Assembly (NCBI RefSeq): GCF_024206475.1
Contig: NZ_JAMBPR010000064.1
Location: 1 to 52,116, forward strand
Length of the DNA: 52,116 nt
Direction of reading: 5' to 3'
Source: Paraburkholderia sp. CNPSo 3274
GTDB taxonomy: Bacteria; Pseudomonadota; Gammaproteobacteria; Burkholderiales; Burkholderiaceae
The notes beneath the pieces are model-generated. The model did no database searches and was not told the DNA's origin. It saw only the letters and a program-made list of their open reading frames with translations. The translations under genes were made by a program, and so were the position numbers. Position 1 is the stretch's first letter, and the number at the start of each line of letters is the position of its first letter. Of this stretch, positions 8,954 through 16,718 are shown in pieces.

Positions 8954-8984
8954 CCCGTGCGCTGTGTGGCGCACGGGTTTTTTT
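8954..8984 (+). terminator. Intrinsic terminator after the second YceI gene
   Basis: A 9-bp GC-rich stem, CCCGTGCGC with GCGCACGGG (8954-8962 and 8969-8977), has a six-base loop and a run of seven T residues. It closes the b561-YceI-YceI operon. Confidence 0.9.
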
Positions 8985-9017
8985 GTTGCTGGCATCGATA
9001 AGGATGACGAAGTGTCG

Positions 9018-9464
9018 TCAGTGGATTGGCGACGTTGCGTGCGTGCCGCGCGGCGACAGCGCGACATCGACGACGTGCGAATGCCAGACACCGCAGGTGG
9101 CCTTCACGGGAACCCAGGCGTACTTGCCGCGGACCTTGGCGAAAGCGTGCAAGTGGATCAACGTGTCGATGGACGTGACAGGCGTGAGCGCATCGCTTGC
9201 GGCGGGCATGGGCGTGGCATTGACTGGCGCGGGCTGCTCGATCTTGGCCGAGAGTGCGCGCCGATCGGGCACGAGCAGAGAATCGTAGCGCTGCGCCTTG
9301 TGCACCCACTGATCGAGCGCGGCAACGCAATTGACGACGGCGTCCGGCACGCGAATGCGGCGCAGGTATTCGTAGTCTTCGGGTTGCGGTTGGATTTGCG
9401 CCTGAACGCGCAGACTGAACCAGAAAAGCGCGAGCAACGCGCAGGCAAGGGTCGTGAACTTCAT
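9018..9464 (-). CDS. Small secreted protein of unknown function
   Basis: I do not recognise this protein with confidence; it may be what databases call a BspC-domain protein. It has 148 residues and starts at the ATG at 9464, which gives a signal peptide (MKFTTLACALLALFWFSLRVQA) with cleavage near VQA-QI. Longer in-frame starts put proline-rich sequence before the signal. The mature part has DQWVHKAQRYDSLLVPDRRALSAKI and a conserved-looking C-terminus (GKYAWVPVKATCGVWHSHVVDV). Two cysteines could pair in the periplasm. It stands alone, convergent with the YceI operon. Confidence 0.6.
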   Translation of the reverse strand: MKFTTLACALLALFWFSLRVQAQIQPQPEDYEYLRRIRVPDAVVNCVAALDQWVHKAQRYDSLLVPDRRALSAKIEQPAPVNATPMPAASDALTPVTSIDTLIHLHAFAKVRGKYAWVPVKATCGVWHSHVVDVALSPRGTHATSPIH

Positions 9465-9581
9465 GATGACGTGGCCTGTGCAGCGGGGATGAGACGGCGG
9501 GGGAGGAGTATACATGCTGGGCGCATGCTCGCGTGCCGAGCCTCTCAAGCCGCTTGAGCCCGCGCCTTACGCTACAAAGCA

Positions 9582-9609
9582 AAAAGCCCAGTCAGAAGAC
9601 TGGGCTTTT
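9582..9609. terminator. Hairpin terminator downstream of tRNA-Lys
   Basis: A 12-bp perfect stem, AAAAGCCCAGTC with GACTGGGCTTTT, has the loop AGAA and A/T runs on both sides. On the minus strand it ends the tRNA-Lys transcript. Confidence 0.85.
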
Positions 9610-9621
9610 CGTTTGATGCTT

Positions 9622-9697
9622 TGGTAGGCCGTACGGGATTCGAACCTGTGACCAACGGATTAAAAGTCCGCTGCTCTACCAGCTGAGCTAACGACCC
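9622..9697 (-). tRNA. tRNA-Lys (anticodon TTT)
   Basis: On the minus strand the 76-nt gene runs from GGGTCGTTAGCTCAGC to an encoded CCA. The D-loop AGCTCAGCTGGTAGAGC, the anticodon loop CTTTTAA with anticodon TTT, and the T-loop GGTTCGAATCC all fit. The acceptor stem pairs over seven positions, with one or two G-U pairs. It follows cpoB, outside the Tol-Pal transcript proper, and has its own strong promoter. Confidence 0.97.
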
Positions 9698-9711
9698 AAA
9701 AGAGAAGCGGG

Positions 9712-9740
9712 ATTATAGCGGCGTCTGGCCAGAGCGTCAA
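9712..9740 (-). promoter_or_regulatory. Sigma-70 promoter of tRNA-Lys
   Basis: On the minus strand TTGACG (9735-9740) and TATAAT (9712-9717) are separated by 17 bp. They lie about 15 bp upstream of the tRNA 5' end. This is a near-consensus promoter. Confidence 0.88.
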
Positions 9741-9873
9741 CCTTTGCCGTCATAAAGCCGATGGAAGAGCCCGGAGCACGCCGTGCCCCGGGCCTTCCCT
9801 GTATGCGAGAGGCGCATTTCGCGGCATTGGCAATACGCCAGCGCCACGTCACGCCAAAACCAGCCAGCAGCGC

Positions 9874-10623
9874 TTATTTGAGCTGTGAAAGCTTGCTCTG
9901 CGCCGTCTGGGCGACATCCGAGTTGCCGTATTGCGAAACAACCTGCTCGAGCGTGCGCTTGGCCGCAGCCTTTTGCCCCTGCTCGATCTGATTGTTTGCA
10001 ATGGCCAGCAGCGCCTCGGGGGCGCGCGGATGTTGCGGGTATTTGTTGACGACGTTCTGCCACGTCGCGGTCGACCCCTTGTAGTCCTTCAGCGCATAGA
10101 GCGCGTTGCCGAGCCAGTACTGCGCGGTCGGCTGGTAAGGACTCTGCGGGAACTTCGCGATGAAGCTACGGAACGATGTAGCCGCGTTCTTGAAGTCGCC
10201 GTTGCGGAACTGCTGCGAAGCGGCGTTGAACGCGTCCATCTCACCCGGCTGAACCGTGCCTTGCATGCCGTCCACGGTCTCCTGCTGCGGCTCGAACTTC
10301 TTGAGTCGCGTGTCGAGATCCGTGTAGTAGTCCTTCTGTTGCTTCTGCAGGGTCGCCAACTGGTTCGCCATGTCCTCGTTCTGTCCGCGCAACGTGGCGA
10401 CCTGCTGGTTGAGCTGGTCGAGGTGGTTGGACTGGTCGAGGATCGTGCGTTGAGCGGCGGACAGCTGGCTAGACAGGCTGTCCGTTTTCGCGCGCAGGTC
10501 GAGAATCGCCTGGCGCGCCTGATCGTCATCGAACATACCCGCGTGGGCCGGCAGCGCCGCAAAGGCGACGCTAGCCACGCAGGCGGCTGCGGCTGCGCGC
10601 AGCGGGGAGAAACGGTGCGACAT
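9874..10623 (-). CDS. cpoB: Cell division coordinator CpoB (YbgF)
   Basis: CpoB is a periplasmic TPR protein that couples Tol-Pal outer-membrane constriction to PBP1B-LpoB peptidoglycan synthesis at the septum. The 249-residue product has a signal peptide (cleaved near PAHAG), then a coiled coil over about residues 35-110 (QAILDLRAKTDSL, LDQLNQQVATLRGQNEDMANQLATLQKQQ). Three TPR repeats follow in the C-terminal half (FKNAATSFRSFIAKFPQSPYQPTAQYWLGNALYALKDY). I chose the ATG at 10623 because GAAGGGG precedes it. It is the last gene of the tol-pal operon. Confidence 0.93.
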   Translation of the reverse strand: MSHRFSPLRAAAAACVASVAFAALPAHAGMFDDDQARQAILDLRAKTDSLSSQLSAAQRTILDQSNHLDQLNQQVATLRGQNEDMANQLATLQKQQKDYYTDLDTRLKKFEPQQETVDGMQGTVQPGEMDAFNAASQQFRNGDFKNAATSFRSFIAKFPQSPYQPTAQYWLGNALYALKDYKGSTATWQNVVNKYPQHPRAPEALLAIANNQIEQGQKAAAKRTLEQVVSQYGNSDVAQTAQSKLSQLK

Positions 10624-10646
10624 ACGCCCCTTCATCCAATACTCAA

Positions 10647-11153
10647 TTACTGTTGATACACGAGGTCAGCACGGCGGTTCTGCGCCCACGATGCTTCGTC
10701 GTGGCCCGTTGCGACCGGCTTTTCCTTACCGAGGCTGACGGCTTCCATTTGCGAATCAGGCACGCCCATCAGCGAGAGAGCGCGACGGACCGCTTCAGCA
10801 CGCTTTTGGCCCAGCGCCAGGTTGTATTCGCTCGTGCCGCGCTCGTCGGTGTTGCCCTGGATCAGGACGTGACGTTCCGGGTGCGTCTTGAGGTACTGTG
10901 CGTGAGCTTGCAGCAGCGACTGGTAGTCGTCCTTGACGGCGTAGCTGTCGAAATCGAAGTACACGCTGCGCTTGGCGAGCGGGCTGTTCGGGTTGTTCAG
11001 CTCATCGACGTTCACCTGAGCGACCGCGTTCGGGTTCGGCTGGGTGTTCATCGCGCCTTCGTTCGGGGTCGTTTCCTTGACACCCGACTTACACGCTGCC
11101 AGTGCACCGATCATCAAAACGGCCAAGGCCAGGCGTACTTTCTTCGACATCAT
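10647..11153 (-). CDS. pal: Peptidoglycan-associated lipoprotein Pal
   Basis: Pal is the outer-membrane lipoprotein of the Tol-Pal system and binds peptidoglycan through an OmpA-like domain. The 168-residue protein has a lipoprotein signal ending LAAC with the cysteine at residue 21. After a flexible linker comes the OmpA C-terminal domain with VYFDFDSYAVKDDYQ, HVLIQGNTDERGTSEYNLALGQKRAEAV and WAQNRRADLVYQ. It sits 18 bp downstream of tolB and just upstream of cpoB, the standard order. Confidence 0.97.
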   Translation of the reverse strand: MMSKKVRLALAVLMIGALAACKSGVKETTPNEGAMNTQPNPNAVAQVNVDELNNPNSPLAKRSVYFDFDSYAVKDDYQSLLQAHAQYLKTHPERHVLIQGNTDERGTSEYNLALGQKRAEAVRRALSLMGVPDSQMEAVSLGKEKPVATGHDEASWAQNRRADLVYQQ

Positions 11154-11171
11154 TTTTACTCTCCTGAAGTG

Positions 11172-12464
11172 TTATTGCATGAAAGGGCCCCAGGACGGCT
11201 CGCGTACGCTGCCGCCCTGAACGGACAGGATTTGCCGCGTACGACCGTCGGTCGATACAGCAGCCAGCACGCCACGGCCGTTCACCTGTGTGGCGTAAAG
11301 AATGTACTGACCGTTCGCCGCGAAGCTGGGCGATTCGTCATGTGTCGTGTCAGTGAGCGCCGTGGCGACACCGGACTGCAGATCTTGAATGTACAGCTTA
11401 AATCCGCCGCCCGTGCGTGAGATGTACGCCAGTTGCTTGCCGTCCGGGCTGACCTTCGGGCTCGTATTGTAGTTGCCGGTGAACGTCACACGCTGTGCCG
11501 CTCCGGCGCTTTCGCCCTGGGCCGACATCTTGTAAATCTGAGGCTGGCCGCCGCGGTCGCTCGTGAAATAAATCGTGCGTCCGTCAGGAGAGTAGTTGGG
11601 TTCGGTGTCGATCGTCGTGCCTTGCGTGAGGCGATGCAGGCCGGAGCCGTCGGCATTGACGGCGAAGATCTGCGTGTTGCCCGTGCGCGACAGTGCTACC
11701 GCGAGCGTGCGGCCATCGGGAGACCAGGCCGGCGCCGAATTGTTGCCCTTCTGGTCCGAAATGACCACGCGACGACCCGTAGGCAGGTCGTGCACGTAGA
11801 CGATCGGCTTCTTCTTTTCGAAAGATACGTAAGCGACCTTGGTGCCGTCGGGCGACCAGGCCGGCGAGATGATCGGCTCGGGACTCGAGAGCGCGATGTG
11901 CGCGTCTTGTCCATCGGAGTCCGAAACCTGCAACTGGAAGCGGCCGCCCGTCTTGATCACGTACGACAGGCGCGTGGCGAACACGCCGCGATCGCCGAGC
12001 AGCTTCTGATAGATGTAGTCCGCAACCTTGTGCGCGCTCATGCGCAGGCCGCTTGCCGGGCTCGTGAGCACGAGGCCGCCGAGGCTTTCGCCCTTCACGG
12101 TGTCGTAGAGCTTGAAGCGCACTTCGTACTGGCCGTTGGCGAGCTTGTTCACGCTGCCCGCAACGAACGCATTAGCGCCCTTGGCCTTCCAGCTGCCGAG
12201 GTCGACGGAGTCGTTTTCCGAGATCGGTGCGCTGCCGGCGTCGATATTGGTGAATTTCCCGCTGCGTTGCAGATCGGCGCGCACGATGGCCGCGACCTGC
12301 TCGGGCGAATTCGCTTCACCGGCAAAGTTAGCCGTGGCGATGGGGAACTGGGTGGAGCCCACGCCGGTGACGAGGACGTTGAGTTGTGCGTTCGCCGCGC
12401 CGCCCGCCGTGATCAGGCAGGACGCGACGAGGGTTCGCAGGCCAAGCTTCGTCATCAATGTCAT
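11172..12464 (-). CDS. tolB: Tol-Pal system protein TolB
   Basis: TolB is the periplasmic beta-propeller that alternates between binding Pal and TolA during outer-membrane constriction. The 430-residue protein has a signal peptide (cleaved near ANAQ), then an N-terminal alpha/beta domain, then a six-bladed propeller with repeated WSPDG motifs (SPAWSPDGTKVAYVSF, SAPAWSPDGRTLAVALS, NYSPDGRTIYFTSDRGG, KVSPDGKQLAYIS). The ATG at 12464 opens MTLMTKLGLRT; a second ATG three codons in is also possible. It lies between tolA and pal. Confidence 0.97.
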   Translation of the reverse strand: MTLMTKLGLRTLVASCLITAGGAANAQLNVLVTGVGSTQFPIATANFAGEANSPEQVAAIVRADLQRSGKFTNIDAGSAPISENDSVDLGSWKAKGANAFVAGSVNKLANGQYEVRFKLYDTVKGESLGGLVLTSPASGLRMSAHKVADYIYQKLLGDRGVFATRLSYVIKTGGRFQLQVSDSDGQDAHIALSSPEPIISPAWSPDGTKVAYVSFEKKKPIVYVHDLPTGRRVVISDQKGNNSAPAWSPDGRTLAVALSRTGNTQIFAVNADGSGLHRLTQGTTIDTEPNYSPDGRTIYFTSDRGGQPQIYKMSAQGESAGAAQRVTFTGNYNTSPKVSPDGKQLAYISRTGGGFKLYIQDLQSGVATALTDTTHDESPSFAANGQYILYATQVNGRGVLAAVSTDGRTRQILSVQGGSVREPSWGPFMQ

Positions 12465-12600
12465 GCTGTGATATTTCCTGAAAAAAGCAATTTTGTCATA
12501 ACGCGCAACAGCAGACTGACCCGAAATTGTTCGAATCGTTCCTTGTCGGCCACTGTCGCGCGCCGGCTTTCCTCAACCTTTCTGCGCCTTGCGCGCGCCA

Positions 12601-13599
12601 TTAACCCGCCGGACGCAAGGTGATCTTGAAGCTCGGAGGCGTCTTGCCGTCGGTATCGACCGGCATCGGATCCGAGCGCTGGACCGCCCGCAACGCAGCG
12701 TCGTCCCACGACGCGTTGCCGCTGGGCCGCGAGATCGTCGCCGAAAGCAGCGTGCCTGTCGGCGAGCAGCGCACCGCGATCTCCGTTTCGAGACCTGACG
12801 TTTCGCCCGACCACACGATGTTCGGACGCACGCGGCGGCGCACCTTGTCCGCATAGCCCGGCGACGTTGCGTTGCCGCCCGAGCCGCTGCCCGTGCCGCT
12901 CTTCGCAAGACCGTTGCCGCTCGTGCCTTCGCCGCCGCCCATCGAGCCTTGCATCTGTGCGATGCGGGCGCGGCGTTCCGCGTCGAGCTTCTTCGCCTGG
13001 GCGTCGGTTTGAGCTTTCGCCTTGGCGGCCTTCTCGGCGTCGGCCTTCTTCTGCGCGTCGAGCTTCGCCTGCTTCTGCTGCTCTTCTTCCTGCTGCTGCT
13101 TTTTGAGCACGTCCTGCTGCTGCTGCTGCTTTTGCTTCTCTGCCGCGGCTTGCTGCTGTTCCTGCTGCTGCTTGAGCTTTGCTGCCTTCTGCTGAGCGGC
13201 GAGCTGCGCAGCCTGCTGGGCCGCGAGCTGCTGCTGACGTTTCGCGTCGGCTTCCTGCTGTGCTTTCAGACGCTGCTGCTCGGCCAGTTGCGCCTCGCGC
13301 TGCGCTTCCTGCTGCTTACGCTTTTGCTGTTGCAGCGCGATGTCGGCGTCCTCGGTTTGCGGCGGCGGCGGGGCAGGGGCGACCGGCGCGGGCGGCGGCA
13401 GCGGCTTCGGCGTCGACAGGTCCGGAACTTCGGTCCACAGTTCCGCCTCTTCACCCGCCGGCGTGCTGTTCTGCCAGTGGATGCCGTGATAGAGGAACAG
13501 ACCGAGCAGCACGTGCATGAGCACCGCGAGGGTGATAGCACGTCCCGTGCCACGCTCTCGCGGAGGCTGCAGTGGATACGAATCGTTCTTCCGGGTCAT
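12601..13599 (-). CDS. tolA: Cell envelope integrity protein TolA
   Basis: TolA spans the periplasm, linking the TolQ-TolR motor to TolB-Pal. The 332-residue protein has one N-terminal transmembrane helix (ITLAVLMHVLLGLFLYHGI) and a proline-rich segment. A long Gln/Lys/Ala-rich helical domain runs over about residues 85-210, and the C-terminal TonB-like domain has YADKVRRRVRPNIVW, VRCSPTGTLLSATISRPSGN and WDDAALRAVQRSDPMP. The gene overlaps tolR by 4 bp (ATGA). The central helix is built from repeated KQQQEQQ-type runs, so its length may vary between strains. Confidence 0.96.
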   Translation of the reverse strand: MTRKNDSYPLQPPRERGTGRAITLAVLMHVLLGLFLYHGIHWQNSTPAGEEAELWTEVPDLSTPKPLPPPAPVAPAPPPPQTEDADIALQQQKRKQQEAQREAQLAEQQRLKAQQEADAKRQQQLAAQQAAQLAAQQKAAKLKQQQEQQQAAAEKQKQQQQQDVLKKQQQEEEQQKQAKLDAQKKADAEKAAKAKAQTDAQAKKLDAERRARIAQMQGSMGGGEGTSGNGLAKSGTGSGSGGNATSPGYADKVRRRVRPNIVWSGETSGLETEIAVRCSPTGTLLSATISRPSGNASWDDAALRAVQRSDPMPVDTDGKTPPSFKITLRPAG

Positions 13600-14042
13600 T
13601 GCGATTTGACGAGCAGTCCGACACGTTTGACGCCATGCGACTTCAGGTCGGACATCACGTTCATCACCGTCTCGTATTTGACGGACTTGTCGGCGGCGAT
13701 CACGACGGGCTGGTCGGGATGGCTCTGCTCGCGATCCGCGACGAAGCCGTTGAGATCGGCGCGCGTCATGGTTTCCTGCTGCGTGGCGCCGGAGTCATCC
13801 TTGTAGCGTACGCTCAGATTGCCGTCGGGGCGAATATTGACCACGACGGGCGGCACCTGCTGCTGCTGCGACGCGCCGCCGACGGTCGGCAGATTGACGA
13901 TGGACGGCGCCACGAGCGGCGCGGTCACCATGAAGATTACGAGCAACACCAGCATCACGTCGATGTACGGCACGACGTTGATGTCGGCCATCGCACGGCG
14001 CGAGCGGCTGCCTCGCATGCTCGAACGGTTTGAGCCTCCCAT
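13596..14042 (-). CDS. tolR: Tol-Pal system protein TolR (ExbD family)
   Basis: TolR is the inner-membrane partner of TolQ in the proton-driven Tol motor. The 148-residue protein has the ExbD/TolR layout: a short cytoplasmic N-terminus, one transmembrane helix with the conserved aspartate (INVVPYIDVMLVLLVIFMVTAP), and a periplasmic domain with TVGGASQQQQVPPVVVNI and PVVIAADKSVKYETVMNVMSDLK. It starts 24 bp after tolQ ends and overlaps tolA by 4 bp. Confidence 0.96.
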   Translation of the reverse strand: MGGSNRSSMRGSRSRRAMADINVVPYIDVMLVLLVIFMVTAPLVAPSIVNLPTVGGASQQQQVPPVVVNIRPDGNLSVRYKDDSGATQQETMTRADLNGFVADREQSHPDQPVVIAADKSVKYETVMNVMSDLKSHGVKRVGLLVKSQ

Positions 14043-14066
14043 CTTCGACTCCTTGCTTCGTGAAGA

Positions 14067-14744
14067 TTAGTGGGCCTGACGCTGCAGGATGTTCGAAAAC
14101 TCTTCGATGAAGGTTTCGAAGCGGATCGCCAGACGGTCGATGTCGTGCGCGTAGCTGTTGTACGCGACCACCGCCGGAATGGCGGCGAACAGACCGATAG
14201 CGGTTGCCGTCAGCGCTTCGGCGATGCCGGGCGCGACGTTCGCGAGCGTGGCCTGTTGCACGTTCGCGAGACCGCGGAACGCGTTCATGATCCCCCAGAC
14301 CGTGCCGAAAAGACCGATGTACGGACTCACCGAGCCGACCGAAGCGAGGAACGAGAGGTTTGCCTCGAGCGCATCCATTTCGCGCTGGAAGGCGGCGCGC
14401 ATCGCGCGGCGGGCGCCGTCGAGCACGAGGCTCGGATCGTTCAGGCGCTTCTCTTTCGCCTTCAGGAATTCGCGCATGCCCGACTCAAAGATACGCTCGA
14501 GCGCGCCGATCGTGTGACGGTTGTTGGCTGCGCTCTGGTAGAGCGCCTGCAGGTCGCCGCCTGACCAGAAGTCGCGCTCGAAGCGCTCTGTCTGGGACCG
14601 CGCCCGGCGGATCGCAAACCACTTGCGGAAGATGAAAGTCCAGGAAATCAGCGACATGAGCAGAAGAAGCCCCATCACCGCCTGTGCCAGTATGCTCGCA
14701 TTAAGTACGAGAGAAATGATCGACAGATCTTGTGTAGTGTTCAT
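14067..14744 (-). CDS. tolQ: Tol-Pal system protein TolQ (ExbB/MotA family)
   Basis: TolQ is the proton-channel subunit of the Tol-Pal motor. I chose the ATG at 14744 (MNTTQDLSIISLVLNAS), giving 225 residues, close to the family norm; a TTG at 14786 would add 14 residues with no ribosome site. Three transmembrane helices are visible: LAQAVMGLLLLMSLISWTFIF, the VGSVSPYIGLFGTVWGIM region, and ATAIGLFAAIPAVVAYNSY. The last two hold the conserved channel threonine and glycine residues. It lies downstream of ybgC and starts the TolQRA complex genes. Confidence 0.96.
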   Translation of the reverse strand: MNTTQDLSIISLVLNASILAQAVMGLLLLMSLISWTFIFRKWFAIRRARSQTERFERDFWSGGDLQALYQSAANNRHTIGALERIFESGMREFLKAKEKRLNDPSLVLDGARRAMRAAFQREMDALEANLSFLASVGSVSPYIGLFGTVWGIMNAFRGLANVQQATLANVAPGIAEALTATAIGLFAAIPAVVAYNSYAHDIDRLAIRFETFIEEFSNILQRQAH

Positions 14745-14898
14745 ATAGGTTCGTTGTGACGTCCCGATAGGGGCGAGCGGCTGCAAGACAACGCAAGGCT
14801 TCCCGTAGGCGGTTGGGAAGCTTTCGCGCCGTCGCGGCCGAACCCTGCTTGGTCCTGCATTGACCGGCGCGAGTTCACTGGCGTCGTATCAACGGTAA

Positions 14899-15384
14899 TT
14901 ACTGCAGTGCCGTTGACACGGCGTACAGGTCTTTCTGTGGTCCACGCTGCAAGGCTTCATGAACGGGGGCCGGAATGGGTGCGGGGCGCATGGCTGTGCT
15001 GTCGACGCAGGCGACACGAATGGTGCCCGTGGCGAGCAGCGTGTTCTCGCGCCACGCTTCCTGCATGAAGTCGACCGAGGCGCGGCCAAGCTTCTCGACG
15101 CGGCTTACGGTGGTGACGACGTCGTCGAGGCGCGCGGGCGAACGGTAGTCGAGCGCAGTGCTGCGCACGACGAAGAGGACGCCCGTTTCCTCGGCGAGCC
15201 GACGCTGATCGACGCCGCATGCGCGCAGCCATTCGGTGCGCGCGCGTTCGAAGAACTTCAGGTAATTCGCGTAAAACACGATGCCACCGGCGTCGGTGTC
15301 CTCGTAGTAGACGCGTACCGGCCACGTAAAACCGCGCCCGGCCGGTGACGACGCCGCGTCCGGCTTGCTGGTGGAATTTTCCAT
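14899..15384 (-). CDS. ybgC: Tol-Pal system-associated acyl-CoA thioesterase YbgC
   Basis: YbgC is a hotdog-fold acyl-CoA thioesterase encoded with tol-pal and implicated in phospholipid metabolism. The 161-residue protein has the 4-hydroxybenzoyl-CoA thioesterase signature RVYYEDTDAGGIVFYANYLKF with the catalytic aspartate in DTDAGG. VLFVVRSTALDYRSPARLDD and ATGTIRVACVD follow. I used the ATG at 15384; an ATG three codons upstream at 15393 is equally possible because neither has a strong ribosome site. It is the first gene of the tol-pal run. Confidence 0.93.
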   Translation of the reverse strand: MENSTSKPDAASSPAGRGFTWPVRVYYEDTDAGGIVFYANYLKFFERARTEWLRACGVDQRRLAEETGVLFVVRSTALDYRSPARLDDVVTTVSRVEKLGRASVDFMQEAWRENTLLATGTIRVACVDSTAMRPAPIPAPVHEALQRGPQKDLYAVSTALQ

Positions 15385-15461
15385 GCCGCGCATTCTACCG
15401 GAACGCGCGGCCCCAACGTCTTTCGTACGACTGACGTAAGTATAAAATTTGTAAGGCAATT

Positions 15462-16208
15462 TTAGCCGCGATGGATGCTGGTGCCGGCGAATGTCTGGGC
15501 AACGGGCATCAGTTCGATCGTGTTGATGTTGACGTGCGCGGGGCGCGTGGCGATCCAGTAGATCGAATCGGCGACATCCTCGGCTGTGAGCGGCTGCACG
15601 TCCTTGTAGACGTTGGCCGCCTTGGTGTCGTCGCCGCGAAAGCGCACGTTCGAGAACTCGGTGCCCCCGCACAGGCCCGGCTCGATGTCGGTCACGCGCA
15701 GTGCCGTGCCCGCGAGGTCTGCGCGCAGGTTCAGGCTGAACTGACGCACGAACGCCTTGGTCGCGCCATAGACGTTGCCGCCCGCATACGGCCAGCGGCC
15801 CGCCACCGAACCGAGGTTGAAAACGTGGCCGCGGTTGCGCGCGACCATGCCGGGCAGAAACGCGTGAGTCACCTGCACGAGGCCCGTGCAGTTGGTCTCT
15901 ATCATGGTTTCCCACTCGTCGAGGTCGGCCTTCTGTGCCGGCTCCACGCCGAGCGCGAGGCCGGCGTTGTTGACCAGCACGTCGACGCCGGCGAACTCGG
16001 GCGGCAGCGCGCCGGGCGCAGCTTCGACCGCCGCGCGGTCGCGCACGTCGAGCTCGATGGGCAGGAGGGCGTCGCCGAGTTCGGCGGCGAGGGTGTCGAG
16101 GCGGTCCTTGCGGCGGGCCGTGGCGACGACGCGATGTCCGCCCTTCACGAAGGCCCGGGCGATGGCGGCGCCGAATCCTGCGGACGCGCCGGTGACGAAA
16201 ACGATCAT
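15462..16208 (-). CDS. NADP-dependent short-chain dehydrogenase, YdfG-like
   Basis: The 248-residue protein is a classical SDR closely resembling YdfG, the NADP-dependent 3-hydroxy acid / L-allo-threonine dehydrogenase. The Rossmann motif TGASAGFGAAIARAF, the NNAG motif (DVLVNNAGLALG), Ser in LGSVAGRWPYAGGNVYGATKAF with the YxxxK catalytic pair (YGATK), and the C-terminal EPGLCGGTEFSNVRF are all present. The arginine pair in ATARRKDRL suggests NADP preference. It starts 77 bp upstream of the ybgC end of the Tol run and may be co-transcribed. A continuous open frame extends far upstream on this strand, but that is antisense shadow. Confidence 0.92.
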   Translation of the reverse strand: MIVFVTGASAGFGAAIARAFVKGGHRVVATARRKDRLDTLAAELGDALLPIELDVRDRAAVEAAPGALPPEFAGVDVLVNNAGLALGVEPAQKADLDEWETMIETNCTGLVQVTHAFLPGMVARNRGHVFNLGSVAGRWPYAGGNVYGATKAFVRQFSLNLRADLAGTALRVTDIEPGLCGGTEFSNVRFRGDDTKAANVYKDVQPLTAEDVADSIYWIATRPAHVNINTIELMPVAQTFAGTSIHRG

Positions 16209-16368
16209 GGTGGCTCTCTGGTCGGTAGAAGGCGAGGAAAGGCGAGAGCCTACTTCCAATGCCGCATTGCGGCAAGAAAGGGACGGAACGCGCGCGGCCC
16301 GCATGGCCGGGGTGGCCGCCCTCCGCGCCGCAGTCCGCGGGGCGCCCGTGCGCACTGGGAGCGGGCGG

Positions 16369-16397
16369 TTGCCTATTCCCTGCCGTTCCAATAAACT
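16369..16397 (+). promoter_or_regulatory. Candidate glyA promoter
   Basis: TTGCCT (16369-16374) and TAAACT (16392-16397) are 17 bp apart. The predicted start near 16404 falls at the first bases of the riboswitch-like sequence, which supports the assignment. Confidence 0.55.
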
Positions 16398-16403
16398 AAC
16401 GCG

Positions 16404-16542
16404 CTCAATCCCTGCGTGACTGGCGATAGGGTTCCGAAATAGCGGCATTAGGGGTAGCAATGCGTTCGTTATTGGGGACTCAAGGTGGAACGACCCACCG
16501 TGAAGCGCGGGGTGCCGTTTTGCCGTTCGCCTGGGCAGCCTG
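16404..16542 (+). promoter_or_regulatory. Probable ZTP (pfl) riboswitch upstream of glyA
   Basis: The leader contains CGTGACTGGCGAT (16414-16426), a later hairpin GGTGG-AACGAC-CCACC followed by GTGAAGCGCGGGG, and then CCGTTCGCCTGGGCA (16523-16537). These match, in order, my memory of the conserved ZTP aptamer blocks (GUGACUGGCG, the internal hairpin, and the CGCCUGGGCA pseudoknot block). ZTP riboswitches are known to control glyA, purH and folD because ZTP signals 10-formyl-tetrahydrofolate shortage. No strong terminator follows, so control could be translational or by Rho. This rests on motif recognition only. Confidence 0.7.
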
Positions 16543-16718
16543 ATTTCGCGCGCTTTCGTTAGTGCTGCGGGGCCTATCCCGGCCGTGGCTGTCCTGCCTC
16601 GCGTGTGCGGCACCTCCTTCCGCCACGTCAAGGCTGGCCTCTTCGCCAGCAGCGCCGCGTACCCGCTACGCGTTCCGCGCGAGACCCGGTCAACCTGAAC
16701 ACACTTAACGGAATCCGT

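Larger units (their letters stand above)
16209..16718. other. Intergenic region between the ydfG-like gene and glyA
   Basis: This 510-bp divergent gap holds a candidate glyA promoter (16369-16397) and a probable ZTP riboswitch (about 16404-16542), followed by about 175 bases of untranslated leader. I see no protein-coding gene here. Confidence 0.7.

Noticed and set aside
12949..13806. A leucine-rich plus-strand frame opposite tolA and tolR
   Set aside because: The poly-Leu runs are the antisense reading of the TolA Gln/Lys-rich helix.
16404..16542. Glycine riboswitch before glyA
   Set aside because: The conserved glycine-aptamer blocks are not seen, while ZTP-type blocks are.
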